Below are positions 46,467 to 55,633 of a DNA stretch of 64,000 bases, one piece after another. The notes below the pieces were generated by a model. That model was given only the letters and a program-made list of their open reading frames with translations. It was not told the origin of the DNA and did no database searches. The translations under genes were made by a program, and so were the position numbers. Within the stretch, counting starts at the first letter, position 1; every line of letters starts with the position of its first letter. The DNA is from Pontiellaceae bacterium B12227 (lineage in GTDB: Bacteria > Verrucomicrobiota > Kiritimatiellia > Kiritimatiellales > Pontiellaceae): assembly GCA_029432775.1 (NCBI GenBank), contig JAROAZ010000016.1, positions 62,001 through 126,000 on the forward strand, given 5' to 3'.

Positions 46467-47431
46467 GAGCCCTCCTCTTCCGACGGCGTAGCCAGCAGAT
46501 TGGCACAACCCGCGAACAGGATGGTCAGAACCGCACCGATGCTGACGGTGCAGGCCAGTTCGATCATCAGCATGATGTACTTCGCTGATGCACGCGGATA
46601 CTCGAGGAACGCACGGTCCTGCATCACAGCGAGACCCGCGAGGAGAAACGCCAGCAAACCTCCACCCAGGGCGATCCGTACCACGGCGCGGGCGCTATGC
46701 AGCGGCAGTTCGCGGCCGCTGAGCAGCAGAACGACACCGGCACCACCCAGTAAGGCACCGGCCTGAAAAGCGCCACCCGGTTCTTTATAGCCGACCCATA
46801 CCAGGTAGCCCGCCGTTAATACGACCGCGGGCGTCAGCAGATGCACAAAGGTCTCGAGCACTTCGGAACGACGCGTGCTCCGGCGATCTCGCACGGTCTG
46901 TCCTTCACCGACCACGTACACCCCGAGCACCGCCAGCAGCAGTACGCCGATCTCCAGCAGCGTGTCGTAGGCGCGGAAGTTGAGAATCACGGCCGTCACA
47001 GGATTACTGACGCCGCTTTCATCCATACGCGACAGGACATCACCGGCCAGCCCGTCGCTGTAGCCCCATCCCCTCCATACCGCCAATGCCAGCTGTCCCG
47101 TGAGGACCAGCGTGAGGAGCACGGCCCAGGCTCCGGCCGTTGAACCGCCCACCGGATTCTCAAGGCGGCCCGATGCGGCACGCTGCTTCTTTCTTTCGAT
47201 CCGGCTGAGTGCGCCCAGAAACAGGGCCCCGGTGATGCCTGATCCGATCGCCGCTTCCGCGAGGGCCAGATCCGGCGCATGGACACGTACCCACGCAATG
47301 GCCACCAGCAGTCCGAACAGCATGAAGATCACGATACCTTTAAACAGGTCACGCGCACGCAGTGCCGCTGTCGCCAGCGCAATCAATGCGATCGATAGAA
47401 CAAGGTCAAAGCTCAACCCATCAAGCATCAT
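46463..47431 (-). CDS. Fused MbhD (DUF4040) - MbhE - MrpB subunit
   Basis: A 322-residue membrane protein. The N-terminal ~75 residues are DUF4040/MbhD (IVIFMLFGLLVAIAWVRVHAPDLALAEAAIGSG); the middle has an MbhE-like part (LNFRAYDTLLEIGVLLLA); the last ~140 residues match MrpB (HLLTPAVVLTAGYLVWVGYKEPGGAFQAGAL). In Bacillus Mrp the first two units form the tail of MrpA; here they are joined to MrpB, and the NuoL-like part is a separate gene. Two ATGs in tandem (47431, 47428) can start it. Confidence 0.87.
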   Translation of the reverse strand: MMLDGLSFDLVLSIALIALATAALRARDLFKGIVIFMLFGLLVAIAWVRVHAPDLALAEAAIGSGITGALFLGALSRIERKKQRAASGRLENPVGGSTAGAWAVLLTLVLTGQLALAVWRGWGYSDGLAGDVLSRMDESGVSNPVTAVILNFRAYDTLLEIGVLLLAVLGVYVVGEGQTVRDRRSTRRSEVLETFVHLLTPAVVLTAGYLVWVGYKEPGGAFQAGALLGGAGVVLLLSGRELPLHSARAVVRIALGGGLLAFLLAGLAVMQDRAFLEYPRASAKYIMLMIELACTVSIGAVLTILFAGCANLLATPSEEEGS

Positions 47432-47732
47432 CGTTTCGACGCTCCTTGACTTCCGGGTTTCGGCGGGCCGATTCCGCTACTAGGTAGCATGTCGTTGCAC
47501 TCGCAATGAGCACGAGCAGCCAGATCAGGACCAGCTTCAGTATGACCGTCAACTCACTCTGTCGCAGCATGGCGCCGAATACGATCAGGCCAAGCCCCAG
47601 ATTATCCGCCTTGGTCAGTGCATGAAGCCTACAGAATACATCGGGAAAGCGGAGCAGCCCGACAGTACCCGCCGTAAAGAAAAAAAGGCCGCATGCAATC
47701 AGCAGATACGACAATGCAGAAAGGATACTCAT
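47421..47732 (-). CDS. mrpG: Mrp-type antiporter subunit G
   Basis: A 103-residue protein with three helices. The family motif is GTVGLLRFPDVFCRLHALTKADNLG. It overlaps mrpF by four bases and the MbhD-MrpB fusion by eleven. Confidence 0.92.
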   Translation of the reverse strand: MSILSALSYLLIACGLFFFTAGTVGLLRFPDVFCRLHALTKADNLGLGLIVFGAMLRQSELTVILKLVLIWLLVLIASATTCYLVAESARRNPEVKERRNDDA

Positions 47733-48007
47733 GATGGATCATCTCCGGAGCGGGATGACCACACCTTACGCGTGAACGTAATCACGACCACGGCAGAAAG
47801 CAGCGCAAGCACAAGCGCGATATCGAAGAGAGCGGTATCCTTAAAGGCAAGCCCCAGCAGAATAAGCACCCCGGCACCGCCTGTACCGAAAAGCTGGGCG
47901 GTCTGCATTCGATCCGCCCGGGTGGGACCCCACACGGCTCGCAAGACGCCAGCCATCAGCGTGAGCAGAAGATAGGCCGCAAATAATACGTAGGGCTGCT
48001 CCGTCAT
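47729..48007 (-). CDS. mrpF: Mrp-type antiporter subunit F
   Basis: A 92-residue membrane protein with three helices; RAVWGPTRADRMQTAQLFGTGG is the family motif. Overlaps both neighbours by four bases. Confidence 0.9.
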   Translation of the reverse strand: MTEQPYVLFAAYLLLTLMAGVLRAVWGPTRADRMQTAQLFGTGGAGVLILLGLAFKDTALFDIALVLALLSAVVVITFTRKVWSSRSGDDPS

Positions 48008-48483
48008 GCGGTCAGTTCCCCCTCCAGACCAAACACCCCGGCCACCATCTCTTCCAGCGTCTTCAGCTCGTCGATGGTCGATGAGGATTGGGAAAGAACA
48101 TGGACTTCAACGCGATCTTCCCCGAGTTGACAGGATAACGTCCCCGGAAGCAGACTGATCGAATTCACGAAGAACACGCGCCATGGCCCCTGCGGGAGCC
48201 GCAACGTGTAGTGAACGAAACCCGGATCGACCGGCAGGCGGGGGGCGAACGCGCGATACGCCACATCCAGTCCGCCGGTCAGGGCATGCCGGACGAAGTA
48301 CGGAAGGTATCTCAGTATGCCCCGAACAGAGTATCGGTACTGTTGCCTCGGCATCAACCGATACTGAAGCATGGCGGTCAGCACAATGACCGGAATCCCG
48401 ACCAGCCATGATGAGGTATCGCCCGAGGTGAGGCACCACCAGACAAATACCATGACAACGCTATAGATGAATGCATTCCGCAA
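48004..48483 (-). CDS. mrpE: Mrp-type antiporter subunit E
   Basis: A 159-residue protein, first gene of the operon. The motifs are VWWCLTSGDTSSW at the N-terminus and FVNSISLLPGTLSCQLGEDRVEVHVL. The likely start is TTG 48483, with AGGG eight bases before; the next in-frame ATG (48453) would cut the first helix. Confidence 0.9.
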   Translation of the reverse strand: MRNAFIYSVVMVFVWWCLTSGDTSSWLVGIPVIVLTAMLQYRLMPRQQYRYSVRGILRYLPYFVRHALTGGLDVAYRAFAPRLPVDPGFVHYTLRLPQGPWRVFFVNSISLLPGTLSCQLGEDRVEVHVLSQSSSTIDELKTLEEMVAGVFGLEGELTA

Positions 48484-48725
48484 CGTTCAGTACCCTGAAA
48501 AAAACAAAAATAAAGTAACCTCGTCCAATCGCCATGCCGAAGATACCGGTATCGTAATAAACTGCAACATTGAACATTCAGATCTATTTCCCTCGCATCG
48601 TACTTGAATACGCACCCTCTCCATTCCGATGCAGGGCAGCGTGGAAGACGGATACCTTGAACGGAACCCGGCAACGGGCCAATGTCAATGGAGGCCGTGA
48701 ATACCCCCGGGACTGGAGACTCATC

Positions 48726-48791
48726 CTGCGGGTCGAGGAAGTTTTTCAGCCGTTTTTTACCTTCGCCCGTAAGACTGGATTCCGGGGGAAA
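48726..48791 (-). pseudogene. Relic of the trpG 3' end
   Basis: The minus-strand frame reads FPPESSLTGEGKKRLKNFLD, against [20 protein letters not shown] in the intact gene 75 bases away. The DNA matches over ~65 bases. It is a small same-direction duplication of the last ~22 codons, with a palindrome and CGTGA-type sequence in between. Confidence 0.8.
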
Positions 48792-48817
48792 CTGAGGCGT
48801 GAGGCGCGAGGATTTTC

Positions 48818-48832
48818 TTCCAAGCTTTGGAA
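48818..48832. repeat. TTCCAA-N3-TTGGAA palindrome downstream of trpG
   Basis: TTCCAAGCTTTGGAA, between trpG and its relic. Confidence 0.88.
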
Positions 48833-48865
48833 GCTTGTCACGACTCAACCGTCACTTTTCAAGCC

Positions 48866-49429
48866 CTACAAATCCAAAAAATTCTGAAGCAGTTTTTTGC
48901 CTTCCAGCGTCAGGATGGATTCCGGGTGGAACTGCACGCCGTGCACGGGATGCTCTTTATGCTGCACACCCATAATCTCACCTTCAGCGGTCCAGGCAGT
49001 AATCTCCAGACAATCCGGCAGCGTTTCGCGCTCAATGATCAGAGAGTGGTAGCGCGTGGCATCGAACGGACTCGGAAGCCCTTTAAAGACGCTCTTATTT
49101 TCATGAATCATGGGAGAGGTTTTCCCATGCATTAACCGCTCGGCGCGGATGACGTTCCCGCCATACACATCGCCAATGGACTGATGCCCAAGGCAAACAC
49201 CGAACAGCGGCAGACGCGGCCCGAACTCCCGGATAATATCACATGAAATGCCGGCCTCCTTCGGCGTGCACGGTCCCGGGCTGACCAGCACCTTCTCCGG
49301 GTTCAGCGCAACCGCTTCCTGAACGGTGATTTCATCATTCCGGAAAATACGCATTTCCGCACCGAGTTCACCGAGGTACTGAACCAGGTTGTAAGTAAAA
49401 GAGTCGTAGTTATCTATTACTAAAATCAT
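48866..49429 (-). CDS. trpG: Anthranilate synthase glutamine amidotransferase component
   Basis: Supplies ammonia from glutamine to TrpE, 187 residues. ATG 49429 has AAGGA before it and gives [19 protein letters not shown]. The class I amidotransferase triad is visible: Cys in [17 protein letters not shown], and His and Glu in VQFHPES. A dual role with PabB is possible. It is separated from trpE by a GxxExxY gene that appears to have been inserted. Confidence 0.95.
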   Translation of the reverse strand: MILVIDNYDSFTYNLVQYLGELGAEMRIFRNDEITVQEAVALNPEKVLVSPGPCTPKEAGISCDIIREFGPRLPLFGVCLGHQSIGDVYGGNVIRAERLMHGKTSPMIHENKSVFKGLPSPFDATRYHSLIIERETLPDCLEITAWTAEGEIMGVQHKEHPVHGVQFHPESILTLEGKKLLQNFLDL

Positions 49430-49442
49430 ATATAAGGTCCTT

Positions 49443-49480
49443 CTCACGCAAAGGCGCAAAGAGCGCAAAGAGCGCAAAGC
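49443..49480. repeat. Left arm of the inverted repeat around the GxxExxY gene
   Basis: CTCACGCAAAGGCGCAAAG followed by AGCGCAAAG twice. It touches the stop codon of the GxxExxY gene. Inverse partner at 49861-49890. Confidence 0.85.
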
Positions 49481-49857
49481 TACATGCCATTCGCAACTCT
49501 AGTTATTCCATCTTTGATTAAATTCTCGCCAAAATTAATTAATAAACCCAGTTTTAATTTGGTCAGCCGAAGGTAGGTCAATAGCTGTTTCTTATGAACT
49601 GGTCTGACCTCTTCGACCGACTTAAGCTCAATAATGACCAACTCATTAACAATCAAGTCAGCACGGAAGGCTTCGGAAAACTCCCGACCATTATATTCAA
49701 TTTGAATAGGCACTTGTTGCTGAACAGAAAGCCCCCTTTGAATCAGTTCATCCGCCAGCAAAATTTCATAGACACTTTCAAGCAGGCCCGGGCCAAGTTT
49801 GGAATGAATAGCAAAAGCAGCATCAACCACTTCCTTGGCTATATCATTCTCAGTCAT
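49480..49857 (-). CDS. GxxExxY protein (PD-(D/E)XK nuclease superfamily, PDDEXK_3)
   Basis: A 125-residue protein. The naming motif is [10 protein letters not shown], with conserved [14 protein letters not shown] before it, [20 protein letters not shown] (the nuclease-like D...E-x-K core) and [19 protein letters not shown]. The fold suggests a nuclease but no activity is established. It lies between trpE and trpG although it has no link to tryptophan, and the inverted repeats at 49443 and 49861 abut its two ends, the right one including its AAGGA ribosome site. This looks like a small gene-bearing element inserted in the trp operon. Confidence 0.93.
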   Translation of the reverse strand: MTENDIAKEVVDAAFAIHSKLGPGLLESVYEILLADELIQRGLSVQQQVPIQIEYNGREFSEAFRADLIVNELVIIELKSVEEVRPVHKKQLLTYLRLTKLKLGLLINFGENLIKDGITRVANGM

Positions 49858-49860
49858 TAC

Positions 49861-49890
49861 TTAGCGTCCTTTGCGTCTTTGCGAGAGACT
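49861..49890. repeat. Right arm of the inverted repeat around the GxxExxY gene
   Basis: TTAGCGTCCTTTGCGTC then TTTGCGAGAGACT. On the minus strand it reads CTCGCAAAGACGCAAAG and includes the AAGGA that precedes the GxxExxY start. Confidence 0.85.
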
Positions 49891-51412
49891 ATCCCTTCAA
49901 ACGGGCGGCGTGGTAGTGCTTGGCCAGTGAAAGCGCCTTCATCATGCCCCGTGCCTTATTGCGGGTTTCCTCATATTCACTGATCGGATCGGAATCAGCA
50001 ACAATCCCGGCACCGGCCTGAACATAGGCTTTGTTTTTATCCAGGATGACCGTGCGGATCGTGATGGCGGAATCAAAGTTTCCGTTATAGTTGAAGTAGC
50101 CCACGGCACCGGCATATGGACCGCGCTTACTCTTCTCCAGTTCGGCAATAATTTCCATGGCCCGGATTTTCGGGGCCCCGCTGACCGTGCCGGCCGGGAA
50201 GCTGGAACGGACCAATTCATATTCATCGTGATCTTCCGAAAGCGTTCCGATCACATCGGATACAATGTGCATCACATGGCTGTAGCGTTCAATGACCATC
50301 AGGTCCGGCACTTCAATGGTATTAAAGTCGCAAACCCGGCCAATGTCGTTCCGGCCGAGGTCAACGAGCATAATGTGCTCGGCACGTTCTTTCGGATCGG
50401 CCAGCAGATCTTTTTCCAATGCAAGATCCTCGGCCGGCGTTGCACCGCGTGGACGCGTTCCGGCAATCGGACGAACCTCCACTTTGCGGTCTTCACTGCG
50501 AACCAGAATCTCGGGCGAGGTTCCGACAATCGCGCTCTCCCCCATATCCAGACAGAACATGTAGGGCGAAGGATTCACCGCGCGCAGAGCGCGGTAGACA
50601 TCCAGCGAATCCGCTTCATTTTCCACTTCAAAGCGCTGGGAAAGTACGGTCTGAATGACATCGCCGGAACGAATGTATTCCTGCGCCTTATCCACCATTT
50701 CAAGAAACTCTTCCTTCGATGTATTCGATTTCGGCTCCAGCGGCTCGACTTCTGTATGCGTATCAATCAGCACCCGTTGAATCGGCGTCTGCAGAGCATC
50801 CGTCAACGCATCGATTTCTGCCAGGGCTTTGTCGTAGGCTTCGTTAGCATCGCCGTCGATATGCGCATTGGCCACGATTCGAAGATTATGATTCACCCGG
50901 TCAAAAACAATGAGCCCGTCCGTCACCATAAAGACCATATCAGGATTCCCGATATCATCGTTTCCAATGATTGGAATCCGCGGCTCGAACTGGGAAACTA
51001 CATCGTAGCCGAGGAAGCCCACCGCTCCGCCGATAAACGGAGGCAGCGCCGGATCATCAACGACCGGGGCAAACTGTTGCATATGGTTTTTCAACGCATC
51101 CAGCGGATCAATGTCTTCAATCACTTCCGGCTCGCTACCATTTGAAACAATCTCAACCCGGCTTCCATAAGCGCGGAGAATCGTGCGCGGCGTTCCGCCA
51201 ATGAAGGAATAGCGGCCTATATTTTCACCACCCTCCACGGATTCAAGCAGATAGGTATGGGAAGCATGATCCCGCTCACGGAGATATTTCCGCACGCGTT
51301 TATAGGCAGAAACGGGCGTTTCCTGATCGGCAAGGAGTTCTTTCCATACCGGCACGAGGTTTCCCAGTTTTGCCTTTTCTAAAAATGTTTGCCTATCCGG
51401 TACAATCGCCAT
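49889..51412 (-). CDS. trpE: Anthranilate synthase component I
   Basis: Makes anthranilate from chorismate with TrpG, 507 residues. Seen motifs: the chorismate-binding core [33 protein letters not shown], and [18 protein letters not shown]. The N-terminal part (residues 1-150) fits the allosteric tryptophan site domain. A palindrome (50962) falls in the gene near residue 150 and is read as I-P-I-I-G-N. The gene is followed by the GxxExxY insertion and trpG; the 3' end overlaps the right repeat arm by two bases. Confidence 0.96.
   Translation of the reverse strand: MAIVPDRQTFLEKAKLGNLVPVWKELLADQETPVSAYKRVRKYLRERDHASHTYLLESVEGGENIGRYSFIGGTPRTILRAYGSRVEIVSNGSEPEVIEDIDPLDALKNHMQQFAPVVDDPALPPFIGGAVGFLGYDVVSQFEPRIPIIGNDDIGNPDMVFMVTDGLIVFDRVNHNLRIVANAHIDGDANEAYDKALAEIDALTDALQTPIQRVLIDTHTEVEPLEPKSNTSKEEFLEMVDKAQEYIRSGDVIQTVLSQRFEVENEADSLDVYRALRAVNPSPYMFCLDMGESAIVGTSPEILVRSEDRKVEVRPIAGTRPRGATPAEDLALEKDLLADPKERAEHIMLVDLGRNDIGRVCDFNTIEVPDLMVIERYSHVMHIVSDVIGTLSEDHDEYELVRSSFPAGTVSGAPKIRAMEIIAELEKSKRGPYAGAVGYFNYNGNFDSAITIRTVILDKNKAYVQAGAGIVADSDPISEYEETRNKARGMMKALSLAKHYHAARLKG
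50962..50976. repeat. TTCCAA-N3-TTGGAA palindrome inside trpE
   Basis: TTCCAATGATTGGAA; read as I-P-I-I-G-N on the coding strand. Confidence 0.92.
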
Positions 51413-51635
51413 CGTTCTTCTCGTTAAATTAAGCGTTGCATGGTAGCCATCATGATCAGTTGTGCAACCCTAAAGAGGCCGCGAGTATAGGGATTATACC
51501 GGAACGGCAGACTTTTTTTTTAAGAAAGACATTTCTCAAACCCTGCCAAAAGTATCGGGAGGGCTACATACCGGAGATGAAAAGAAAGAGACCGCAAAGA
51601 AAAATGTCCGGACCAAACGATCCCGACGCAGATTA

Positions 51636-53894
51636 TCATGCAGCCGGTCGCAGTTGTTTCTTTTTCCGCGATGGGCATTTCCGCTGCAGTGTTTTAATGA
51701 AAAGCTGCGGATGGCGGGGGGTAAAGTTATACTTTTCAGATAATCTACAAAACACCTCGTGATGCTCCGGGAATCTATAGGCAAGGGACATACAGATTAA
51801 GGCTTTTTGACGCACATCCATATCCAGCATCTCAATGCTTTCCGCTTGAGGAACCACCTCCGCTTTCAGAAGTTCTACTGCGAGAAATTGCGCTCGAGAG
51901 GTCGGCTTAAACTCATTAAGCGCCCTGGTCCAATGGATGCTTGAGATCGTTTTATTTTCGAGACTCTCCGCCAGACAATATAAAACCAAATGTTCTTCCC
52001 ATGCGTGATTCTCTTTCCTGGACAGCTCTTTATGGGCTTCAGCAACCTGATTATTATAAAGCAATTTTTCAAATTGTGCCTGAGGGTGGCCCGCTTCCAT
52101 ACGACAGGATAAATAGGATGTCAGGTTCCCCGTTGCATAAAAACGGGAAGCATTCAGCTGTGCGCCGATGGCCGGATGAGTGTTTCCATGAGCAGAGATC
52201 AGAGCTTCCGCTTCGCGATGGTACCCTGCACAGGTAAGATAAAGTATGGCTTTTTCAGTTAAGGCTGGGTTTTCCAAGTCTATCAACGTAAGCAAATCAT
52301 CAAACTCCCGCAGTGCGAACAGAATATTTTCGTGCAGCGCTGAATATTTTCCTTCGTCGGGATTTTTTATTAATGCTTTTCTCGAATAATTCCGGGCCTG
52401 CTTATACTCCCCCCGGAGATAGAGATCGGATGCGATGGTATGATAGCCCAATCCGTTCATCCCCGCCCCCTTCTCAGATTGTTCAAAAAACTTAAACGCC
52501 ACTTCGCGGTTCTCAACAATTCTTCCAAGCAGAAAGTATGATTCAGGCTGCTCCGGATGACTTTGGCATCTTTTTTTATACTCTTCGCGTAACTCAGCAT
52601 CATGTCCATCTTTCAGCATCAGGTCCTGATAAAAGATATGCCACGGCATTAAGACCGGTTCAGACTCAATTCCCTTCGCCAAAAAAGACTGGATTTCAGC
52701 TAAGGTCATCCCCTGCACAGCAATAGACAGAAGCGCTTCTGCCTCATCAGAAAACGGGTCATAGAGCAGTACGCGCTGAGCATACGTTTGTGCAGCATCA
52801 GAAAGACCGAATTCATTCAGCTTTTCTGCCATGGCGACATGTGTATTCGGTCGATACAACTGTATGCTCTGACCGCTTTCCTGCTCGCGTTCCTGCCGGG
52901 AAAACTTAAACAGCGGATAACTGACTCCGGCGAGAGCATGTACCTGCTCTCCATGGTATAAAGTGGACACTTCAGAAGATTCGGTTTTCTGCGGGATGCT
53001 GAATAAGGCCAGTCCATCCGGATTAATAATGAGCAGTTCCCGCTGCAGTAATTGTTTTATAAATGGAATGGAATAACTGAATTCACAGGAGGGCAGCGCA
53101 TCCATCTCCAGCACATGCCTGCCCAGTTGTAATTGGACTTGGCGGCACCCTCCTTGCGGCAACGTATAAAGTTTATCATCAAGTAAAAAGGTATATTGGT
53201 TCAATGTTCCATTAATCAGCCAGGCTTTATGCGTTCGAAGGGTCGATAAACCAAACCCGGCAAACACTACGACCACAGCTGTGCCCAGCGATAGGAGAGG
53301 AAGATAAGCTCGGAGGTTGGATTCGGCCTCATACTGCAGCTCTTTAGCTGCCTCTACCTTCAAACAGCCCTCCATCTTCTGACAGAATTGCAGCAGCTCC
53401 TCAGCCGGAGCTCCAGCTCCCAGAACTATGGCCTTTTGGCAATAAACGATCGCATCGGTATAGTCACCAAAACGACACAGGCCTTGCGCAATCACATGTT
53501 GAACTTTTGCATTATTGTAAAAACGTTGCCCGTATGAAGTTTGTACATCATGAAACCAGCTAACTTCATCATAAAGCATGAGCGTTCTTAGGGCATGCGC
53601 ACAATTGGAAGGCGTGTCAGCGTCGGAAGCAAATCCGTCCATCATATCAGCCATACTCTTTTTCCGGACCTTTGCATACGTCCGGATCTTAGAAATTCCC
53701 CGTTCGCCACATGATGCGCATTCGTCCAGAATAAAAAATGTTCCAAACGGGAAAAGCGGCACACCGAAGAGCGTTATGAAGCGTGTACTTTTATACGACT
53801 GAAGCAACGCAAGATTTGAACAGGCAGGACATCGCCCATAGTGCGCAGTAATTCTGGACTTACCGATGTACGCGCTTTTAAAACCATTAGCCAT
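51636..53894 (-). CDS. Zinc-ribbon, membrane-anchored TPR protein of unknown function
   Basis: A 752-residue protein. ATG 53894 has GGAAG seven bases before it; GTG 53900 is an alternative. A zinc-ribbon-like pair (CPACSN and CASCGE) lies in the first ~65 residues, a single membrane helix at about residue 203-222 (LLSLGTAVVVVFAGFGL), and a beta-rich part follows. From about residue 355 to the end helical repeats of TPR type dominate (AQTYAQRVLLYDPFSDEAEALL, QARNYSRKALIKNPDE). The tail is basic. I know no named family. A scaffold role at the membrane is plausible. Confidence 0.75.
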   Translation of the reverse strand: MANGFKSAYIGKSRITAHYGRCPACSNLALLQSYKSTRFITLFGVPLFPFGTFFILDECASCGERGISKIRTYAKVRKKSMADMMDGFASDADTPSNCAHALRTLMLYDEVSWFHDVQTSYGQRFYNNAKVQHVIAQGLCRFGDYTDAIVYCQKAIVLGAGAPAEELLQFCQKMEGCLKVEAAKELQYEAESNLRAYLPLLSLGTAVVVVFAGFGLSTLRTHKAWLINGTLNQYTFLLDDKLYTLPQGGCRQVQLQLGRHVLEMDALPSCEFSYSIPFIKQLLQRELLIINPDGLALFSIPQKTESSEVSTLYHGEQVHALAGVSYPLFKFSRQEREQESGQSIQLYRPNTHVAMAEKLNEFGLSDAAQTYAQRVLLYDPFSDEAEALLSIAVQGMTLAEIQSFLAKGIESEPVLMPWHIFYQDLMLKDGHDAELREEYKKRCQSHPEQPESYFLLGRIVENREVAFKFFEQSEKGAGMNGLGYHTIASDLYLRGEYKQARNYSRKALIKNPDEGKYSALHENILFALREFDDLLTLIDLENPALTEKAILYLTCAGYHREAEALISAHGNTHPAIGAQLNASRFYATGNLTSYLSCRMEAGHPQAQFEKLLYNNQVAEAHKELSRKENHAWEEHLVLYCLAESLENKTISSIHWTRALNEFKPTSRAQFLAVELLKAEVVPQAESIEMLDMDVRQKALICMSLAYRFPEHHEVFCRLSEKYNFTPRHPQLFIKTLQRKCPSRKKKQLRPAA

Positions 53895-54079
53895 ATCCAC
53901 ACTTCCTTATGAATAAAATATAGAGAAAATGGAGATAATCGACAAGCAACAACAGTGCTTATTATATGATCTTTAAAGCAAAATGACGTACCCCCCGTCA
54001 AAACGATCGACGCGGCAGCGTTTAGAGAAGCTCTCTAAGAGACATCTCGCAGGGCATGTTCAGCTTAAGGAATATGCTA

Positions 54080-55540
54080 TCAGCCCTTGAGCATCAGAAG
54101 AATTTCCATCGACTGCTGCTGCATTTCCTGAACGCGCGCTTCAGAACCGGCCTCGTTGTAGCAACGGAACTCCGGCGCATTTCCTGAGGGGCGCATGTGC
54201 AGGACTTCCGAGGATTGGAAGGTTACGCGAAGTCCGTCGGTGCGGTCGATCGACTCCACCTTGCCGAACCGTTCGCTGAAGGCCTCCTCAATGGAGGCGA
54301 CCTCTTCAAACTGCTGCAGAATCTTTGCGCTCTCTTCGGTTGGAAAATCCTGAATCCGGTCACTGGCCGTGAAACGCTGCGGCAGATCACTCAGTAAAGC
54401 CGAGATCGTTTTGCGCTCTCTGATCGACAGCAGAATAATGCTGAGTACCGGAAGTACGGCATCGCGCGTCGGCAGCGCCCGCAGCTCGTTTCCAAACATT
54501 GGAAAATCAGAGTTGGTCAGGAAGCCGCCGTTCGCCTCATAGCCCACCACGCCTTTACGGCCTGCATAGGTCCCCTCAATCATGGAAGCCACGACAAACG
54601 GAGAGCCGATTTGGGTGCGGCGGATATCTTCGAACCATCCGCACTTCTCCAGGGCGGTATTGCAGCTGACCGGCGTGCTGACACAATCAGCCCCCAGATA
54701 CTTCGCCGCCAGAATACCGGCCACATCGCCACGCAGCCAGACCCCATGCTCATCGCTGATCAGTGGGCGGTCACTGTCGCCGTCCGTGGAAAGAATCACA
54801 TCGAATCCGTTTTCGTCCGACCACTGCTTGGCCAGTTTATAATCTTCTTCACGAATCGCTTCGGTATCTACCGGCACAAAGGTGGTCGAGAAGCCAAGCG
54901 GTGTAACATCCGCCCCGAGCCCGGAAAAGATTTCAATCAGCACATCGCGCCCAACGGCCGAGTGCTGGTAGATTCCGATCTTCTGCCCTTTCAGGCAGTC
55001 GTCGGGAAATGCATTCAAATATCGGCGAACATAGTCGATCCGCGCATCGATATTCACTTCGGGCAATGCGAAGCCTTCATCACCGAAAATGGACTCATCA
55101 TCCACACTAACGATCTGTTCACGAATCTGCTCTTCGTCGAACTTCAGGATCTCGCCGGTGCATTTGTTAAATTTAATGCCGTTACGGTCGGCGGGAATAT
55201 GGCTGCCGGTCACCATAATGGACGGGCAGGCATGCGTAATGCCGTAAAGCGCCACGGCCGGAGACGGAATAAAACCGCAGTTCACCGGAGTATATCCCAT
55301 ATCAGAAGCGGCTTTGGCAACCGCGCCCATAATCCGTTCCGTACTTGGACGCAGATCGCCGGCAATGGCAACCTCCTCGCCGTTTTTCTTCAGCTCGCCG
55401 GATTCTTCCAGATATTGGAGAAAGCCTTTGGTGTAGGTGTAGCAGACCTGATCCGTCATCTCCGCCGCCAGCCCGCGCGCTCCGCTCGTACCGAACTTCA
55501 CGCCGCTTTTCACCATTAAATCATTAATCTTGATGCCCAT
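54080..55540 (-). CDS. Phosphoglucomutase/phosphomannomutase
   Basis: A 486-residue alpha-D-phosphohexomutase. ATG 55540 has GGAGA before it and starts MGIKINDLMV. The active serine is in the VTGSHIPADRNG loop, the metal loop is STDGDSDRP, and the sugar-binding loop is VGYEANGG. The C-terminal phosphate loop reads RPSGNAPEFR. It makes hexose-1-phosphate for surface sugars. Palindromes at 54490 (perfect) and 54206 (one mismatch) lie in the gene. Confidence 0.93.
   Translation of the reverse strand: MGIKINDLMVKSGVKFGTSGARGLAAEMTDQVCYTYTKGFLQYLEESGELKKNGEEVAIAGDLRPSTERIMGAVAKAASDMGYTPVNCGFIPSPAVALYGITHACPSIMVTGSHIPADRNGIKFNKCTGEILKFDEEQIREQIVSVDDESIFGDEGFALPEVNIDARIDYVRRYLNAFPDDCLKGQKIGIYQHSAVGRDVLIEIFSGLGADVTPLGFSTTFVPVDTEAIREEDYKLAKQWSDENGFDVILSTDGDSDRPLISDEHGVWLRGDVAGILAAKYLGADCVSTPVSCNTALEKCGWFEDIRRTQIGSPFVVASMIEGTYAGRKGVVGYEANGGFLTNSDFPMFGNELRALPTRDAVLPVLSIILLSIRERKTISALLSDLPQRFTASDRIQDFPTEESAKILQQFEEVASIEEAFSERFGKVESIDRTDGLRVTFQSSEVLHMRPSGNAPEFRCYNEAGSEARVQEMQQQSMEILLMLKG
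54490..54504. repeat. TTCCAA-N3-TTGGAA palindrome inside the phosphohexomutase gene
   Basis: TTCCAAACATTGGAA, read as F-P-M-F-G-N. Confidence 0.88.
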
Positions 55541-55557
55541 AGTTTTCTCCAAAACAA

Positions 55558-55632
55558 TCCTCACAGAGCCGCTAAGGCCGCAGAGTCATTTAGTTCTACC
55601 CTTTGCGATCTCTGCGCCTCTGCGAGGGAAAA
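55558..55632. repeat. CTCTGCG-type inverted repeat between hisI and the phosphohexomutase
   Basis: CCTCACAGAGCCGC... and ...ATCTCTGCGCCTCTGCGAGG form opposed arms around ~30 bases. No gene inside. It starts right after the hisI stop. Confidence 0.75.
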
Positions 55633-55633
55633 A

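Larger units (their letters stand above)
48484..48865. other. Region between mrpE and trpG
   Basis: 382 bases without an intact gene. It should hold the antiporter operon promoter. It also has the trpG-tail relic (48726-48791), a CGTGA-rich phrase and a palindrome (48818). Confidence 0.6.

Noticed and set aside
41445..48483. Membrane-bound hydrogenase (Mbh) operon
   Set aside because: Only the antiporter module is present. No large or small hydrogenase subunit, and no NuoB/C/D/I-like gene follows.
48570..48887. Small gene on the plus strand between mrpE and trpG
   Set aside because: It is the antisense of the trpG relic and the antiporter leader, without a ribosome site or recognisable domain.
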